Shown here piece by piece: positions 15,302-23,414 of a stretch of 64,000 bases of DNA. Source of the DNA: Paucisalibacillus globulus. Its GTDB lineage: Bacteria > Bacillota > Bacilli > Bacillales > Amphibacillaceae. The notes beneath the pieces were generated by a model that saw only the letters and a list, made by a program, of their open reading frames with translations, ran no database searches and was not told the origin of the DNA. The stretch's first letter is position 1. Each line of letters opens with the position of its first letter. A program made the position numbers and the translations under genes. Where the stretch lies: contig NZ_LT855393.1 of assembly GCF_900184735.1 (NCBI RefSeq), forward strand, positions 124,001 to 188,000. The letters run 5' to 3'.

Positions 15302-15703
15302 TTGTTCAAAAGAAAATTATTTATTGCACTGTTTTCGACAATTGTATTTAGTTTTATTTTAGCTTATATAAATTATACTCCTGTATCAGAAAGACTCCCA
15401 GACACTTCATACGGCTCATTTCTCTCCCCGATTCCGTTTTTAATTATACTAACTGGTGTACCATATATTCTCAGTGGGATTCCCGTTTCAATATTAATTG
15501 ATAAATATGTTGATAAACTTATAGTAAAACTCCCCTTATACTTAATAGGTGGTTACCTTATAGGCTTGATTACTTTGGTATTAAGTTTTGGAACATTTTC
15601 ATTGTCATTTGATTTCCTATGGTTAGGTATTTATGGTGTTGCCGGTAGTTTAATATTCTTTATTATTATGTCATTGAACGCTCGATTAAAGAACTTCAAC
15701 TAA
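15302..15703 (+). CDS. Four-helix membrane protein (UPF0715-like)
   Basis: A 133-residue membrane protein starting at the TTG at 15302, seven bases after GGGGGG. It has about four hydrophobic helices. The segment GVPYILSGIPVSILIDKYVDK resembles the equivalent part of the protein at 8243-8893. The frame extends upstream to 15161, but it would run through the terminator at 15235-15268. The function is unknown. Confidence 0.62.
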   Translation: MFKRKLFIALFSTIVFSFILAYINYTPVSERLPDTSYGSFLSPIPFLIILTGVPYILSGIPVSILIDKYVDKLIVKLPLYLIGGYLIGLITLVLSFGTFSLSFDFLWLGIYGVAGSLIFFIIMSLNARLKNFN

Positions 15704-15704
15704 C

Positions 15705-15741
15705 GGGTGCGTTGATCTAAGAAGGATTAATGCACCTTTTT
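15705..15741 (+). terminator. Hairpin terminator built from the AACTAACGGG motif
   Basis: GGTGCGTT pairs with AATGCACC (one G-T pair) and a T5 tract follows. The left arm belongs to the recurrent CTAACGGGTGC intergenic motif, which starts right at the stop codon. Confidence 0.7.
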
Positions 15742-15909
15742 GTTGAAGTTATTTAACTAACGGATCAGTGATTTAAGGTGGAATTACACAAGTTAAAGAC
15801 TATTATTAAGAAGTATTTGTAATTTCCCTTGACCTTCAACTTACTTGAACGTTTAGAATAAACATTGGTAGAGCATACCGAAACTATTAACAAGAAGGGG
15901 ATTGAACAA

Positions 15910-16728
15910 ATGATTTTTCGTTGGGATGGTGGATTTATAATGGTATCTTGGGAGAAATTTAAAGAAGGGATCGAATGGTATACTAAACATTTTGGATGGA
16001 CTTGTATAGACAGCGTTGTTACGCCTGTTGGAAAAAAGGCTTTCTTAAAAATGCCGAGATTAGGTGTCGTAACGTTAAAATCATTTGAAGGAGATTTTGA
16101 ACATTTTAGTTCTGATGGAGATTTTGAAGGACATACAAGAGTAGGATTTGAGGTAGCAAATCTTGATGCAACCCTCTCCTACCTTGAAAAGGAAGGGATT
16201 GAGGTTTCGAATATGATTACCTTACCTACTGGACAAGTTAGTTTTGATATCCATGCTTTTGATAATGCAAGAATTACCGTGATACATAACAAATCTTTGG
16301 AAGGACATTTCCCAGAAGCGAAAGTAACGGGTTTTAGTGATGTGAATGTAAGAATAGGTGTTAAAAATATAAGTAAAGCTGTGACTTGGTATCAAGAGAA
16401 CCTTGGGCTTAAATTGGTCGAACAACATGACAATTATGCACACTTGCAAGTAGAGGATGCATATGACTGGATGCAGCTTTCTCAGGTTTTTTACGATAAT
16501 ATCCTATTAGAAAAGCTAGATGAAATAACTTATGAAAAGGCAAACCCTTCTGTTCGAAATTATTTTGACGTCAGACCAGAGTTATTTTATGAAACCTATA
16601 GTAAACTTAAGGAAAAAGGTTTGGAACCATCCGAAATTGCTGGCAACCCCGGTAATGGCTGGGCAGGTTTTCATTTCTTTGATTTAGATGGAAACCGCAT
16701 AAATGTTTGGTCTTATCCTGCGCAATAG
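15910..16728 (+). CDS. Two-domain VOC family protein
   Basis: A 272-residue protein containing two VOC units: residues ~1-125 (FIMVSWEKFKEGIEWYTKHFG ... DIHAFDNARITVIHN) and ~135-272 (NVRIGVKNISKAVTWYQENLG ... FHFFDLDGNRINVWSY). The second ends in the regular DLDGN motif, but the first lacks it, so perhaps only one site is functional. AAGGGG nine bases upstream supports the ATG at 15910. The MerR regulator starts 19 bases after its stop and probably controls this pair. Confidence 0.87.
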   Translation: MIFRWDGGFIMVSWEKFKEGIEWYTKHFGWTCIDSVVTPVGKKAFLKMPRLGVVTLKSFEGDFEHFSSDGDFEGHTRVGFEVANLDATLSYLEKEGIEVSNMITLPTGQVSFDIHAFDNARITVIHNKSLEGHFPEAKVTGFSDVNVRIGVKNISKAVTWYQENLGLKLVEQHDNYAHLQVEDAYDWMQLSQVFYDNILLEKLDEITYEKANPSVRNYFDVRPELFYETYSKLKEKGLEPSEIAGNPGNGWAGFHFFDLDGNRINVWSYPAQ

Positions 16729-16747
16729 CATGAGGAAGTGAAACGAA

Positions 16748-17512
16748 ATGGGAATGAAGATCCATGAATTTTCTGAACGTACCGGACTGTCTCCGAGTAC
16801 TCTTCGTTTTTATGATTTAAAAAAATTATTAGAGCCCCAACAACGTTTAGAGAACGGCTATCGGATTTATACAGAGGAGCAAGTATCACATGCCTTAATG
16901 ATTCATTCTCTTCGTTTGGCTGATATAAACATTGAAGACATTTATCACTTTATGCATTCAGGAACGGAAGAGAAGGAACGCTTAATTTCAAATTGGAGGC
17001 GTGAGGTAGATTCGAAGATTTCTTCATTAAAAATCGTAAAACAATATTTATCTGGTATGAGTGCTAAAGAACAACAGATCAACTTAGTTAAATGGGAAAA
17101 ACCTATTACATTCATTTGGTTTAGACATACTGTACCAAGAAAAATGAACCCGTTTCAGTCTGTTATGAAATCAGAATTAGAAAAAATTAATAAATTGGGG
17201 TTAGATGTTAGACCAGGTATATTTCTAAGAACTTTGGAATCTAAAGCAAATACAATGGTTGGCGAAATAGGATTCATCTTGAATAAAGGCTATCAATCAA
17301 ACTTGATTTGCGATGAAAGTTATATAGAACAACAAGAACCAGTACTATACGCTACTATGGAGTGTAATGTGTACGATCAGTTTATGTGTTTTAACTTTAT
17401 CAGGTTAGTCAACCGTTTTGGTTTTAAGACAAATGGTTTAAAGTTAGAAAAGTTTGAGTCACCAGATGATAGTACTTTTAGTTATTTGATTCCACTATTG
17501 AATCCTTCTTGA
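16748..17512 (+). CDS. MerR family transcriptional regulator with GyrI-like C-terminal domain
   Basis: A 254-residue regulator. Residues 1-70 form the winged MerR helix-turn-helix (IHEFSERTGLSPSTLRFYD, NGYRIYTEEQV), followed by a coiled-coil dimerisation helix (~75-105) and a C-terminal effector-binding domain (~115-254). It lies in an operon behind the double-VOC gene. MerR proteins with this layout act as multidrug or ligand sensors that remodel 19-bp-spacer promoters. The ligand is unknown. A strong terminator follows. Confidence 0.92.
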   Translation: MGMKIHEFSERTGLSPSTLRFYDLKKLLEPQQRLENGYRIYTEEQVSHALMIHSLRLADINIEDIYHFMHSGTEEKERLISNWRREVDSKISSLKIVKQYLSGMSAKEQQINLVKWEKPITFIWFRHTVPRKMNPFQSVMKSELEKINKLGLDVRPGIFLRTLESKANTMVGEIGFILNKGYQSNLICDESYIEQQEPVLYATMECNVYDQFMCFNFIRLVNRFGFKTNGLKLEKFESPDDSTFSYLIPLLNPS

Positions 17513-17519
17513 TTCTTCA

Positions 17520-17558
17520 AAAATGGACGTTGCTCTGTAAAGATTAACGTCCATTTTT
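17520..17558 (+). terminator. Hairpin terminator after the MerR gene
   Basis: AAATGGACGTT and AACGTCCATTT pair perfectly and T residues follow. Confidence 0.92.
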
Positions 17559-17570
17559 AAATTTAAGGGA

Positions 17571-17632
17571 ACCGTGGGGACAGGTACCTCGGCTTTATAT
17601 CTTAACCTTTGAACCGAGGGACCTGTCCCCAC
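17571..17632. repeat. REP-like palindromic repeat
   Basis: GTGGGGACAGGTACCTCGG and CCGAGGGACCTGTCCCCAC are near-perfect inverse complements around a 21-base loop. A nearly identical copy, loop included, is at 20195-20259, and degenerate or half copies are at 11018, 20946 and 21440. Such GGGGACAGG palindromes occur in many Firmicutes and are typical REP-type elements mobilised in trans by a RAYT transposase; none is encoded here. Confidence 0.85.
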
Positions 17633-17742
17633 AGCTTCCGTTTACCTATCTAAAGATAATAATCTATGGGGAAGAATTTACTTAAAAAGCTTATATAGAC
17701 AAAGCTTTAAAGGTATTTTTAAAGTTTTGTAGTAAAAAGAAG

Positions 17743-17884
17743 TTTACATTCCAATCAAATACAAATTTTATTTTTATGTTGATTACCCTACGGGGGTATG
17801 GTAATACCTTAAAGGCGAACAAGGTTTTTAATTATAAGGAGAATGTTTCCTTACTAACCTACCCCTTCCTGGTATTGGGGGGTA
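17743..17884 (+). promoter_or_regulatory. Promoter with CsoR-family operator upstream of the efflux gene
   Basis: TTTACA (17743-17748) and TTTTAT (17766-17771) are 17 bases apart. Just downstream is TACCCTACGGGGGTATGGTA (17784-17803), which as I recall equals the B. subtilis CsoR operator of copZA. A second, longer-spaced pair, TACCCC...GGGGGGTA, lies at 17860-17884 before the ribosome site. CsoR-family repressors (copper, nickel, formaldehyde or persulfide sensors) bind such sites and are released by their ligand. No csoR-like gene is in the window. Confidence 0.7.
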
Positions 17885-17915
17885 TTAATACTCATAAACT
17901 GGAGGGAATTTTATT

Positions 17916-19352
17916 ATGTCAACACGATCTCAGATGATCTCGCAACCAAATCCGAAGCGTTGGCAAGCACTTGCTTTGTTATGCTTTGCCAACTTCCTTG
18001 TAATGATGGATACTGCTATAATCCAGGTTGCCTTACCATCTATCAAAGAATCCTTAGGCTATACAAAGGCGAACTTACAATGGGTAATGAACGCCTTTCT
18101 CATATTGTTTGGAGGACTATTGCTTCTAGGAGGAAGATTATCCGATTTGTTCGGTCACCGACGAGTTTTTATGTTAGGAGTTTCAATCTTAACTGTAGCT
18201 TCCTTATTTGCCGGTTTGGCTTGGAATGAAATGTCTCTTAACATATCAAGAGCAATTCAAGGAGCTGGCTCAGCTTTGATCGCACCAGCGGCACTTTCCA
18301 TTATTATGCTTTTGTTTAGTGCAGATAAGAAGGAAATGGGAAAAGCACTAGCATTTTGGGGTCTTTCCGGAGCCGCGGGTGGTTCCCTTGGTATTGTTCT
18401 TGGAGGGGTACTTACCCAGTTGCTAAGTTGGCGGTGGACGCTACTATTCTATGTCCCTGTTGGAATTCTTGTTTTGATATTGTCGCCAAAACTCCTGGAG
18501 AAAGGTAAGAGGAGAAATGGACGTATTGATTTTGCGGGGGCTATATCCGTTACAGCAGCATTGATATTGATTGTTTACGGCATTGTAACGGCAGAACATA
18601 GTGGCTGGCAAGCACTTTCTACTGTATTGCCTTTGACAATCGGAGCAATTTTATTCATTGTATTTATCCTAATTCAAGTTTTTAGAAACGAACCACTGGT
18701 GCCCCTTAGCATCTTTAGGACACCAAACCTGGCAGCTGGGAACGTTTCGCTTATCTTGTTATCAGCATCTTGGTTTCCGTTAGTTTACTTCCTTATCCTG
18801 TATTTACAGCAGGTGTTGAAATTTGAACCTTTCATGGCAGCCATGGGAATGTTACCAGCACCAGTTCTGATGGCTATATTCATGATTGTTCTAGCAGAAA
18901 AAGTAATGTCGAAGTTCGGTATGAAAGTCACGATGTTCATCGGATTTATCATACTCGGTATTTCTGGGGTGATCCTTTCCGGAAATACAGTTGATGGTAA
19001 CTATTGGAGTGATGTGTTCATCGCTCTTCTACTGGCTGCCCTCGGAAACGCACTTGCCTACCTTCCAGCAACTACTGCAGCGGTATCGGAGGCTAAGTCA
19101 GAAGAGTCTGGTCTTGCATCTGGTTTATATAACACTACTTACCAAGTGGGATCAGCAGTTGGCTTAGCCATCTTGGTATCAATTGCGGCTTCAACAGCAT
19201 CAGCCACTGCAGGGAACCCTTTGGTAGCTCTTAATGAAGGCTATCAACAAGCATTTTTATGGGGTGGAATGGTTGCGTTTTTAGGTGCTATTGTGGCACT
19301 TCTGTTTATTCGCTCACCAAAGCAAGGGCGAGCAAAGGCTCCCAAATCATAA
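17916..19352 (+). CDS. MFS drug-efflux permease, DHA2 (EmrB/QacA) family
   Basis: A 478-residue, 14-helix transporter. Motif D1-like VMMDTAIIQVALPSI lies in helix 1, motif A GGRLSDLFGHRRVF in the first loop, and SRAIQGAGSALIAPAAL and GLSGAAGGSLGIVLGGVL (motif C) follow. It exports drugs or toxic organics against protons. CTGGAGGG precedes the ATG. It is monocistronic between the CsoR-type operator region and a strong terminator, so its expression may respond to a metal or reactive species rather than to a drug. Confidence 0.96.
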   Translation: MSTRSQMISQPNPKRWQALALLCFANFLVMMDTAIIQVALPSIKESLGYTKANLQWVMNAFLILFGGLLLLGGRLSDLFGHRRVFMLGVSILTVASLFAGLAWNEMSLNISRAIQGAGSALIAPAALSIIMLLFSADKKEMGKALAFWGLSGAAGGSLGIVLGGVLTQLLSWRWTLLFYVPVGILVLILSPKLLEKGKRRNGRIDFAGAISVTAALILIVYGIVTAEHSGWQALSTVLPLTIGAILFIVFILIQVFRNEPLVPLSIFRTPNLAAGNVSLILLSASWFPLVYFLILYLQQVLKFEPFMAAMGMLPAPVLMAIFMIVLAEKVMSKFGMKVTMFIGFIILGISGVILSGNTVDGNYWSDVFIALLLAALGNALAYLPATTAAVSEAKSEESGLASGLYNTTYQVGSAVGLAILVSIAASTASATAGNPLVALNEGYQQAFLWGGMVAFLGAIVALLFIRSPKQGRAKAPKS

Positions 19353-19403
19353 AATATAAATTTACCATTTACTAGATTTTATCTAAATAATTATAAATAC
19401 TTT

Positions 19404-19435
19404 AAAAGGTTGTTCCAAATTTGGAACAACCTTTT
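19404..19435 (+). terminator. Hairpin terminator after the efflux gene
   Basis: AAAAGGTTGTTCCA and TGGAACAACCTTTT pair perfectly, with a T-run built into the right arm. Confidence 0.93.
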
Positions 19436-19531
19436 ATCTTGAACTCAACAGCTTTTTCACTAAAGGGTGCGTTAGCTAAAGAAGAAAGTAAATATTCATG
19501 TTATAAGACCCTCAGTAGCATACATAATAAA

Positions 19532-19570
19532 AATAGGAGTAGGGGACACTATGCTATTCATACCCCTACT
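19532..19570 (-). terminator. Probable minus-strand terminator
   Basis: AGTAGGGG and CCCCTACT pair around a ~17-base loop. On the minus strand the hairpin is followed by TCCTATTTTTATT. It lies 55 bases after the stop of the FMN-reductase gene. Confidence 0.65.
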
Positions 19571-19624
19571 TAGTGTGGTATTTACTTTTTTCTATCTCTT
19601 TACCGAACCCTACCATCTTTTAGT

Positions 19625-20173
19625 TCAGTTGTTGTTCAACAGTTCATCTCGAAGTTGAGTAGCTTTGAAAAATGCAGCCTTATCCTCCAGAATTCCTCCT
19701 GGCTTATTTCCATCTCCAATCACATACCCAGCAAATTCCATTCCAATGAAATCAAAAATATACTGAAACTGTTGAATCATCGGTAGTCCTTTAATGTACG
19801 GGCCATCTCCTCCAACCGCAATAACATATGCCTTTTTAGAAGCCATCTTCTCCTTGAAGTCAGGATATTTCGGATCCCTTATCGCTTGAGACCAACCGTC
19901 GATGAAGTTTTTCATGGTTCCGGACATGCTAAACCAGTATATTGGTGTAGAAAATATTAATATATCATGCGGGAGAATACGATCAATAATAGAATAATAA
20001 TCATCATTTCTGTCTTGAAAACCATCTTTAGAATGACGACCATCTATGATGGGATCAATCTGATAATCTCTCAAGTAAATTTTCTCTGTTTCTATGCCTT
20101 GGATGACTTCCTCTGTCAACAACTCCGAATTGCCGTTGGGACGGGTGCCCCCATAGATTACTGCTATCGTCAT
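19625..20173 (-). CDS. NAD(P)H-dependent FMN reductase / flavodoxin-fold oxidoreductase
   Basis: A 182-residue protein: the first strand and phosphate loop MTIAVIYGGTRPNGNSELL bind FMN; DILIFSTPIYWFSMSGTMKNFIDGW is the flavodoxin-fold signature, followed by KKAYVIAVGGDG. It is probably an azoreductase or quinone-reductase-type detoxifying enzyme. The frame runs 28 codons further upstream, but through the REP repeat; AAGGAGAG places the start at the ATG at 20173. It lies downstream of the MOSC gene. Confidence 0.92.
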   Translation of the reverse strand: MTIAVIYGGTRPNGNSELLTEEVIQGIETEKIYLRDYQIDPIIDGRHSKDGFQDRNDDYYSIIDRILPHDILIFSTPIYWFSMSGTMKNFIDGWSQAIRDPKYPDFKEKMASKKAYVIAVGGDGPYIKGLPMIQQFQYIFDFIGMEFAGYVIGDGNKPGGILEDKAAFFKATQLRDELLNNN

Positions 20174-20194
20174 GTTATACTCTCCTTTGTTTTG

Positions 20195-20259
20195 AACCGT
20201 GGGGACAGGTACCTCGGCTTTATATCTTAACCTGTGAACCGAGGGACCTGTCCCCACGG
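20195..20259. repeat. REP-like palindromic repeat spanning the end of the MOSC gene
   Basis: This is nearly identical to 17571-17632, loop included. It covers the last ~13 codons and the stop of the MOSC gene and most of the gap before the reductase gene, so its transcript will carry a stable hairpin between the two coding regions. Confidence 0.88.
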
Positions 20260-20912
20260 ATTTTTTTTAGTCGATTCTCCATCGTTTCTTTCCAGTCACT
20301 AGCCAATTCCTCAACAGCCAATATTCTATTGATTCCATCGACATCCTTTTGCTTATGGAGATAGACCTCATTTCCATAAAGAACGGAAACCTTTTTGGGA
20401 TGGGATTCCAGTAGGGTAATGGTTGAATTGCTTCGGACAATTCCTTCTTCTAAAACACGACATAGAAACCCTGTGAAACCGGTTTGTACCATCCTTTTAA
20501 GAAGTAAAGGTTTATCCGTTCTCTTTGAAATGGTGCTACACGGAATTCTACCTTGTGTTATTTGTATAACCGCTTCTCCAAGTCGATATATGTCCCCAAT
20601 ATAAACATCTTTTTCCAACATATTGGTCACCGTTAAATTTTCACCGAACGTGGAGGATGGTAATTTAGTATCAAATTCATTTTCCCAAAGTAAATAGTGC
20701 TCATATGGGTATACACATACTGCGCGATCTGAACCACCGTGATACCGTAAATCCGCAACGCCATCCCCCTGAAACCCCTCTTTTGTTAAGAAAGCTTCTT
20801 CAATGGCTTGCTTGCAAATTCCTGTCTCAATTTCCTTATTATTACCGTACTTCATTGTTTTAGGTTTTCCGATTGAAAGATTCTTTAGTTCGATACTATT
20901 ACCAGTTATCAA
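20220..20912 (-). CDS. MOSC domain protein (YiiM-like)
   Basis: A 230-residue protein with the MOSC-domain signatures YHGGSDRAVCVYPYEHYLLW, TFGENLTV and the conserved Cys in QGRIPCSTISKR. MOSC proteins handle molybdenum cofactor sulfur or detoxify N-hydroxylated bases (YiiM). The last ~12 residues (GDRSLGSQVKI) are encoded by the REP-like repeat, so the natural C-terminus was replaced or extended by it. The start is a TTG at 20912 with AGGGA upstream. It probably forms an operon with the reductase. Confidence 0.9.
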   Translation of the reverse strand: MITGNSIELKNLSIGKPKTMKYGNNKEIETGICKQAIEEAFLTKEGFQGDGVADLRYHGGSDRAVCVYPYEHYLLWENEFDTKLPSSTFGENLTVTNMLEKDVYIGDIYRLGEAVIQITQGRIPCSTISKRTDKPLLLKRMVQTGFTGFLCRVLEEGIVRSNSTITLLESHPKKVSVLYGNEVYLHKQKDVDGINRILAVEELASDWKETMENRLKKIRGDRSLGSQVKI

Positions 20913-20945
20913 CGCAACATGTCCCTACTTTCTATTTGAATTGAA

Positions 20946-21033
20946 AACCATGGGGTCAGGTCCCTTGATTAAACTTTTTCTTTTATTGTGGACAGGACCC
21001 TTTGTTCAAAAGCCAAGGAACCTGTCCCCGCGG
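20946..21033. repeat. Degenerate REP-like repeat
   Basis: CATGGGGTCAGGTCCCTTG, GTGGACAGGACCC and CCAAGGAACCTGTCCCCGCGG form a composite of three half elements between the VOC and MOSC genes. It is related to 17571-17632 but diverged. Confidence 0.7.
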
Positions 21034-21036
21034 CTG

Positions 21037-21420
21037 CTAAATCCGTTGATTAATTTCTATTAAAGTACCATTCGGATCCCGAAAATGAGCAACACGAATT
21101 CCCCAATCTTCCCGATTATGTGGCTCGGAAATAAAATCTACTTTTGACTTTAAAGAATCATATGTAGCGTCTACATCTTCTACCCCGAAAATAATGGCAA
21201 CCTCATTTAATGGGGAAGAACTCTTTGTCTCATAGGGCTCTTGAATATCCTCTAGCATTTGTTTCTTATCAAAAATGGATAGATACGTATTTCCCGTATC
21301 AAATTGGGCGTAGTTAGAGCTTTCATCTCCCCATGTGCATGTAAAGGCGAGAACATCTTTGTAGAATTGATAGCATTCTTTATAGTTATTTACTAGAAGT
21401 CTTGTATGGGTTAGTTTCAT
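21037..21420 (-). CDS. VOC family protein
   Basis: A 127-residue single VOC unit: MKLTHTRLLVNNYKECYQFY at the start, and VAHFRDPNGTLIEINQRI at the end, with the typical DPNG turn and Glu ligand. AGGAAG with suitable spacing supports the ATG at 21420; an earlier in-frame ATG at 21438 lies inside the previous gene's C-terminal REP region. The substrate is unknown. It lies directly after the DJ-1 gene, probably in one transcript. Confidence 0.88.
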   Translation of the reverse strand: MKLTHTRLLVNNYKECYQFYKDVLAFTCTWGDESSNYAQFDTGNTYLSIFDKKQMLEDIQEPYETKSSSPLNEVAIIFGVEDVDATYDSLKSKVDFISEPHNREDWGIRVAHFRDPNGTLIEINQRI

Positions 21421-21421
21421 T

Positions 21422-22157
21422 CTAATCTTCCTTTTCATCCAACCGAGGGACCTGTCCCCGTGGTTTCATCATTTTAAGAATACTTTTAGAGTGCTTCAAA
21501 AGTCCAAGAAATCCTAAACCTTTCTTAGCACCATCGGACAATTTATTATCCGCGATTTCTATCACTTTTTCATCTGCACTCGAAAAATTTCCCGATTGAA
21601 ATAGTGGTTTTGGATCATATTCAATTGCTAGCTGTATCGCTTTGGCTTCCTCTTCCCCAACTAGCTTATTAGCTAGAATTAATGCCATATCTATTCCGGC
21701 CGATACTCCAGCAGCTGTGATATATTTCCCTTGTTCTACAACTCGTTCTCTTGACGGCTCCGCGCCATATTCACGTAATAGATTAATAGGCTTCCAGTGG
21801 GACGTTGCTTTCAATCCTTCGAGTAAACCGGTTGACGCAAGGATTAATGATCCTGTACAGACGGTTGTCGTCCATTTTGTTGTTTGATCCATATCTTTTA
21901 TCCACTGTTTTACCTTTTCGTTTTTCATTTCCTTAATAAAGGCAATGGTGGAACCTGGGATTATTAGGATATCCGCTTCTCTTACAAAATCAATACTGTA
22001 TTTTGCGGTGATATCAATGAATCCAGAATCTGCTTTTATTTCTCCTTTTTGTTCCGCTACAAATAATACCTCAGCACCTGCCATATGTCTTAAGGCTTCA
22101 TAAGGACCTATAGCATCTAGCATAGTGACTCCGTTATATAGATATAACGATTTTCAT
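21422..22157 (-). pseudogene. DJ-1/PfpI family protein, frameshifted near the start
   Basis: A CAGGAGG site precedes the ATG at 22157, which gives MKIVISI and then a stop. The matching frame resumes after a one-base shift at about 22142 (LYNGVTMLDAIGPYEALR) and continues for 233 residues from the internal ATG at 22123. The body is intact: the nucleophile elbow TTVCTGSLIL and the C-terminal helices are present. The internal ATG has no good ribosome site, so product level is doubtful. The C-terminus PRGQVPRL comes from a REP-like half repeat. A sequencing error could also explain the shift. Confidence 0.8.
21440..21464. repeat. REP-like half repeat inside the DJ-1 gene end
   Basis: AACCGAGGGACCTGTCCCCG and the following TGGTT match the right half of 17571-17632. 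It is translated as PRGQVPRL at the end of the DJ-1 protein. Confidence 0.75.
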
Positions 22158-22188
22158 ATTGTCCTCCTGAGGGTTTTACTCATCATAA

Positions 22189-22797
22189 CTATGTATCAGC
22201 AACTAATTCAACCGCTACTCCATTTGGGTCCGTAGATTTATTACTATCTCTTCCTTCTATTACTACTTTCTTTAACAGAAGATTATCTCCTACCGTAAAC
22301 TGAATGTTCGATACATATTCACCTAACAATCTCGAGAAATCCTGGATATGATTAGAGTCCTTTACCATTATTTCCATTGAGGTAATATAGTCATTACCTT
22401 CTTCCACCACATCTTCTCGCTGTTGGAGTTCAATCCTAAGACGGGATGGCGTTCCTATGAAAGTCCTTCTATCCCCTTCGTTAACATTAAATCCAAGCTG
22501 CTTAGCCAGCATGCAGACATCATCATGTTCCTCTTCCGTAACCAGAAAACCAATATGATCAAACATCGTCTTCTTCCCTGCGCCAAATGACACATTGACC
22601 TTCCCTTTTCTTACCTCAATTATTCGAAATGTAGGGTTCTCCTCCCGGAAGTCATCCCACTCGAGCGGGGGATGATAGGTCTTAATCCCGTCCTTTACCT
22701 TTGCAAATCTTCCTGCAACCTGAAAACCATTCTCTACATAAAACTTTTCTATCTCTTCTAGGTGATTGGTCCAGTGGTGGTAATGAAAAAGTTCCAT
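22189..22797 (-). CDS. VOC-like family protein
   Basis: A 202-residue protein with two VOC-like halves: MELFHYHHWTNHLEEIEKFY at the start, MFDHIGFLVTEEEHDDVC in the middle and STDPNGVAVELVADT at the end. The spacing is longer than in simple glyoxalases. The substrate is unknown. AAGGAGG precedes the ATG. It lies in the minus-strand series between the two DJ-1-type genes. Confidence 0.78.
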   Translation of the reverse strand: MELFHYHHWTNHLEEIEKFYVENGFQVAGRFAKVKDGIKTYHPPLEWDDFREENPTFRIIEVRKGKVNVSFGAGKKTMFDHIGFLVTEEEHDDVCMLAKQLGFNVNEGDRRTFIGTPSRLRIELQQREDVVEEGNDYITSMEIMVKDSNHIQDFSRLLGEYVSNIQFTVGDNLLLKKVVIEGRDSNKSTDPNGVAVELVADT

Positions 22798-22837
22798 AGA
22801 TAAGCCTCCTTAAGAAGATAATTCCATTATTCTAACA

Positions 22838-23380
22838 CTACTTCCCATACCAAGCAGGTTCAAATTCCAAATCCAATGCCTTTCCAAATCGTACTCCCCA
22901 TTCAATAAAAGCAGAACCCCATGCGGTAATGACGTTTCCATCTTCTACTACTAACTCTCCCACAAAGTTTTCCTCTTCAAAATATGGAGATGATTTCCTT
23001 GCTTCCTCATATAAGCCTACCGTATATTTTTTACCCTTCAGCACCCCTGCTTTTGCTAATAAATATGGCGAGCTCGAAATACTAGCGATAACGAACCCTT
23101 CTTGTGAAGTAATTTCTTTGATAAATTGAATGTAGTCATCCGATTCTGCCACTTCTAAAATGTCCATACAACCGGTCATTAACAGGCTGTCATAATCCTC
23201 TATATTAACTTCATTAAATGCCAGTTCAGGTAAACAAACCATTCCCGCTTCTCCCTTAATTGGCTCTTTTGTTTGACCGATAATGGTAATTGGCTTCCCA
23301 CCTTGCATTAGGATTGATAATGCCGTTGTTAATTCGTATTCACTGAAATTCGGATAGAGTAGTACTGCTGTTTTTTTCAT
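22838..23380 (-). CDS. DJ-1/PfpI family protein with nucleophile-position Ser
   Basis: From the ATG at 23380 (GGCAGGAG upstream) this is a 180-residue DJ-1-superfamily protein: MKKTAVLLYPNFSEYELTTA, YDSLLMTGCMDI and FVIASISSSPYLLAKAGVL. In most relatives the elbow reads ICAAP; here it is ISSSP, so the usual catalytic Cys is replaced by Ser. It may be a non-catalytic or altered-specificity member. It belongs to the same minus-strand cluster as the frameshifted DJ-1 gene. Confidence 0.85.
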   Translation of the reverse strand: MKKTAVLLYPNFSEYELTTALSILMQGGKPITIIGQTKEPIKGEAGMVCLPELAFNEVNIEDYDSLLMTGCMDILEVAESDDYIQFIKEITSQEGFVIASISSSPYLLAKAGVLKGKKYTVGLYEEARKSSPYFEEENFVGELVVEDGNVITAWGSAFIEWGVRFGKALDLEFEPAWYGK

Positions 23381-23414
23381 ATAAATCTCCTGCCTTCTGT
23401 TTTTTACGATAAAA

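Noticed and set aside
20174-20257. N-terminal extension of the FMN reductase
   Set aside because: It would be translated from the REP repeat; a strong ribosome site selects the ATG at 20173.
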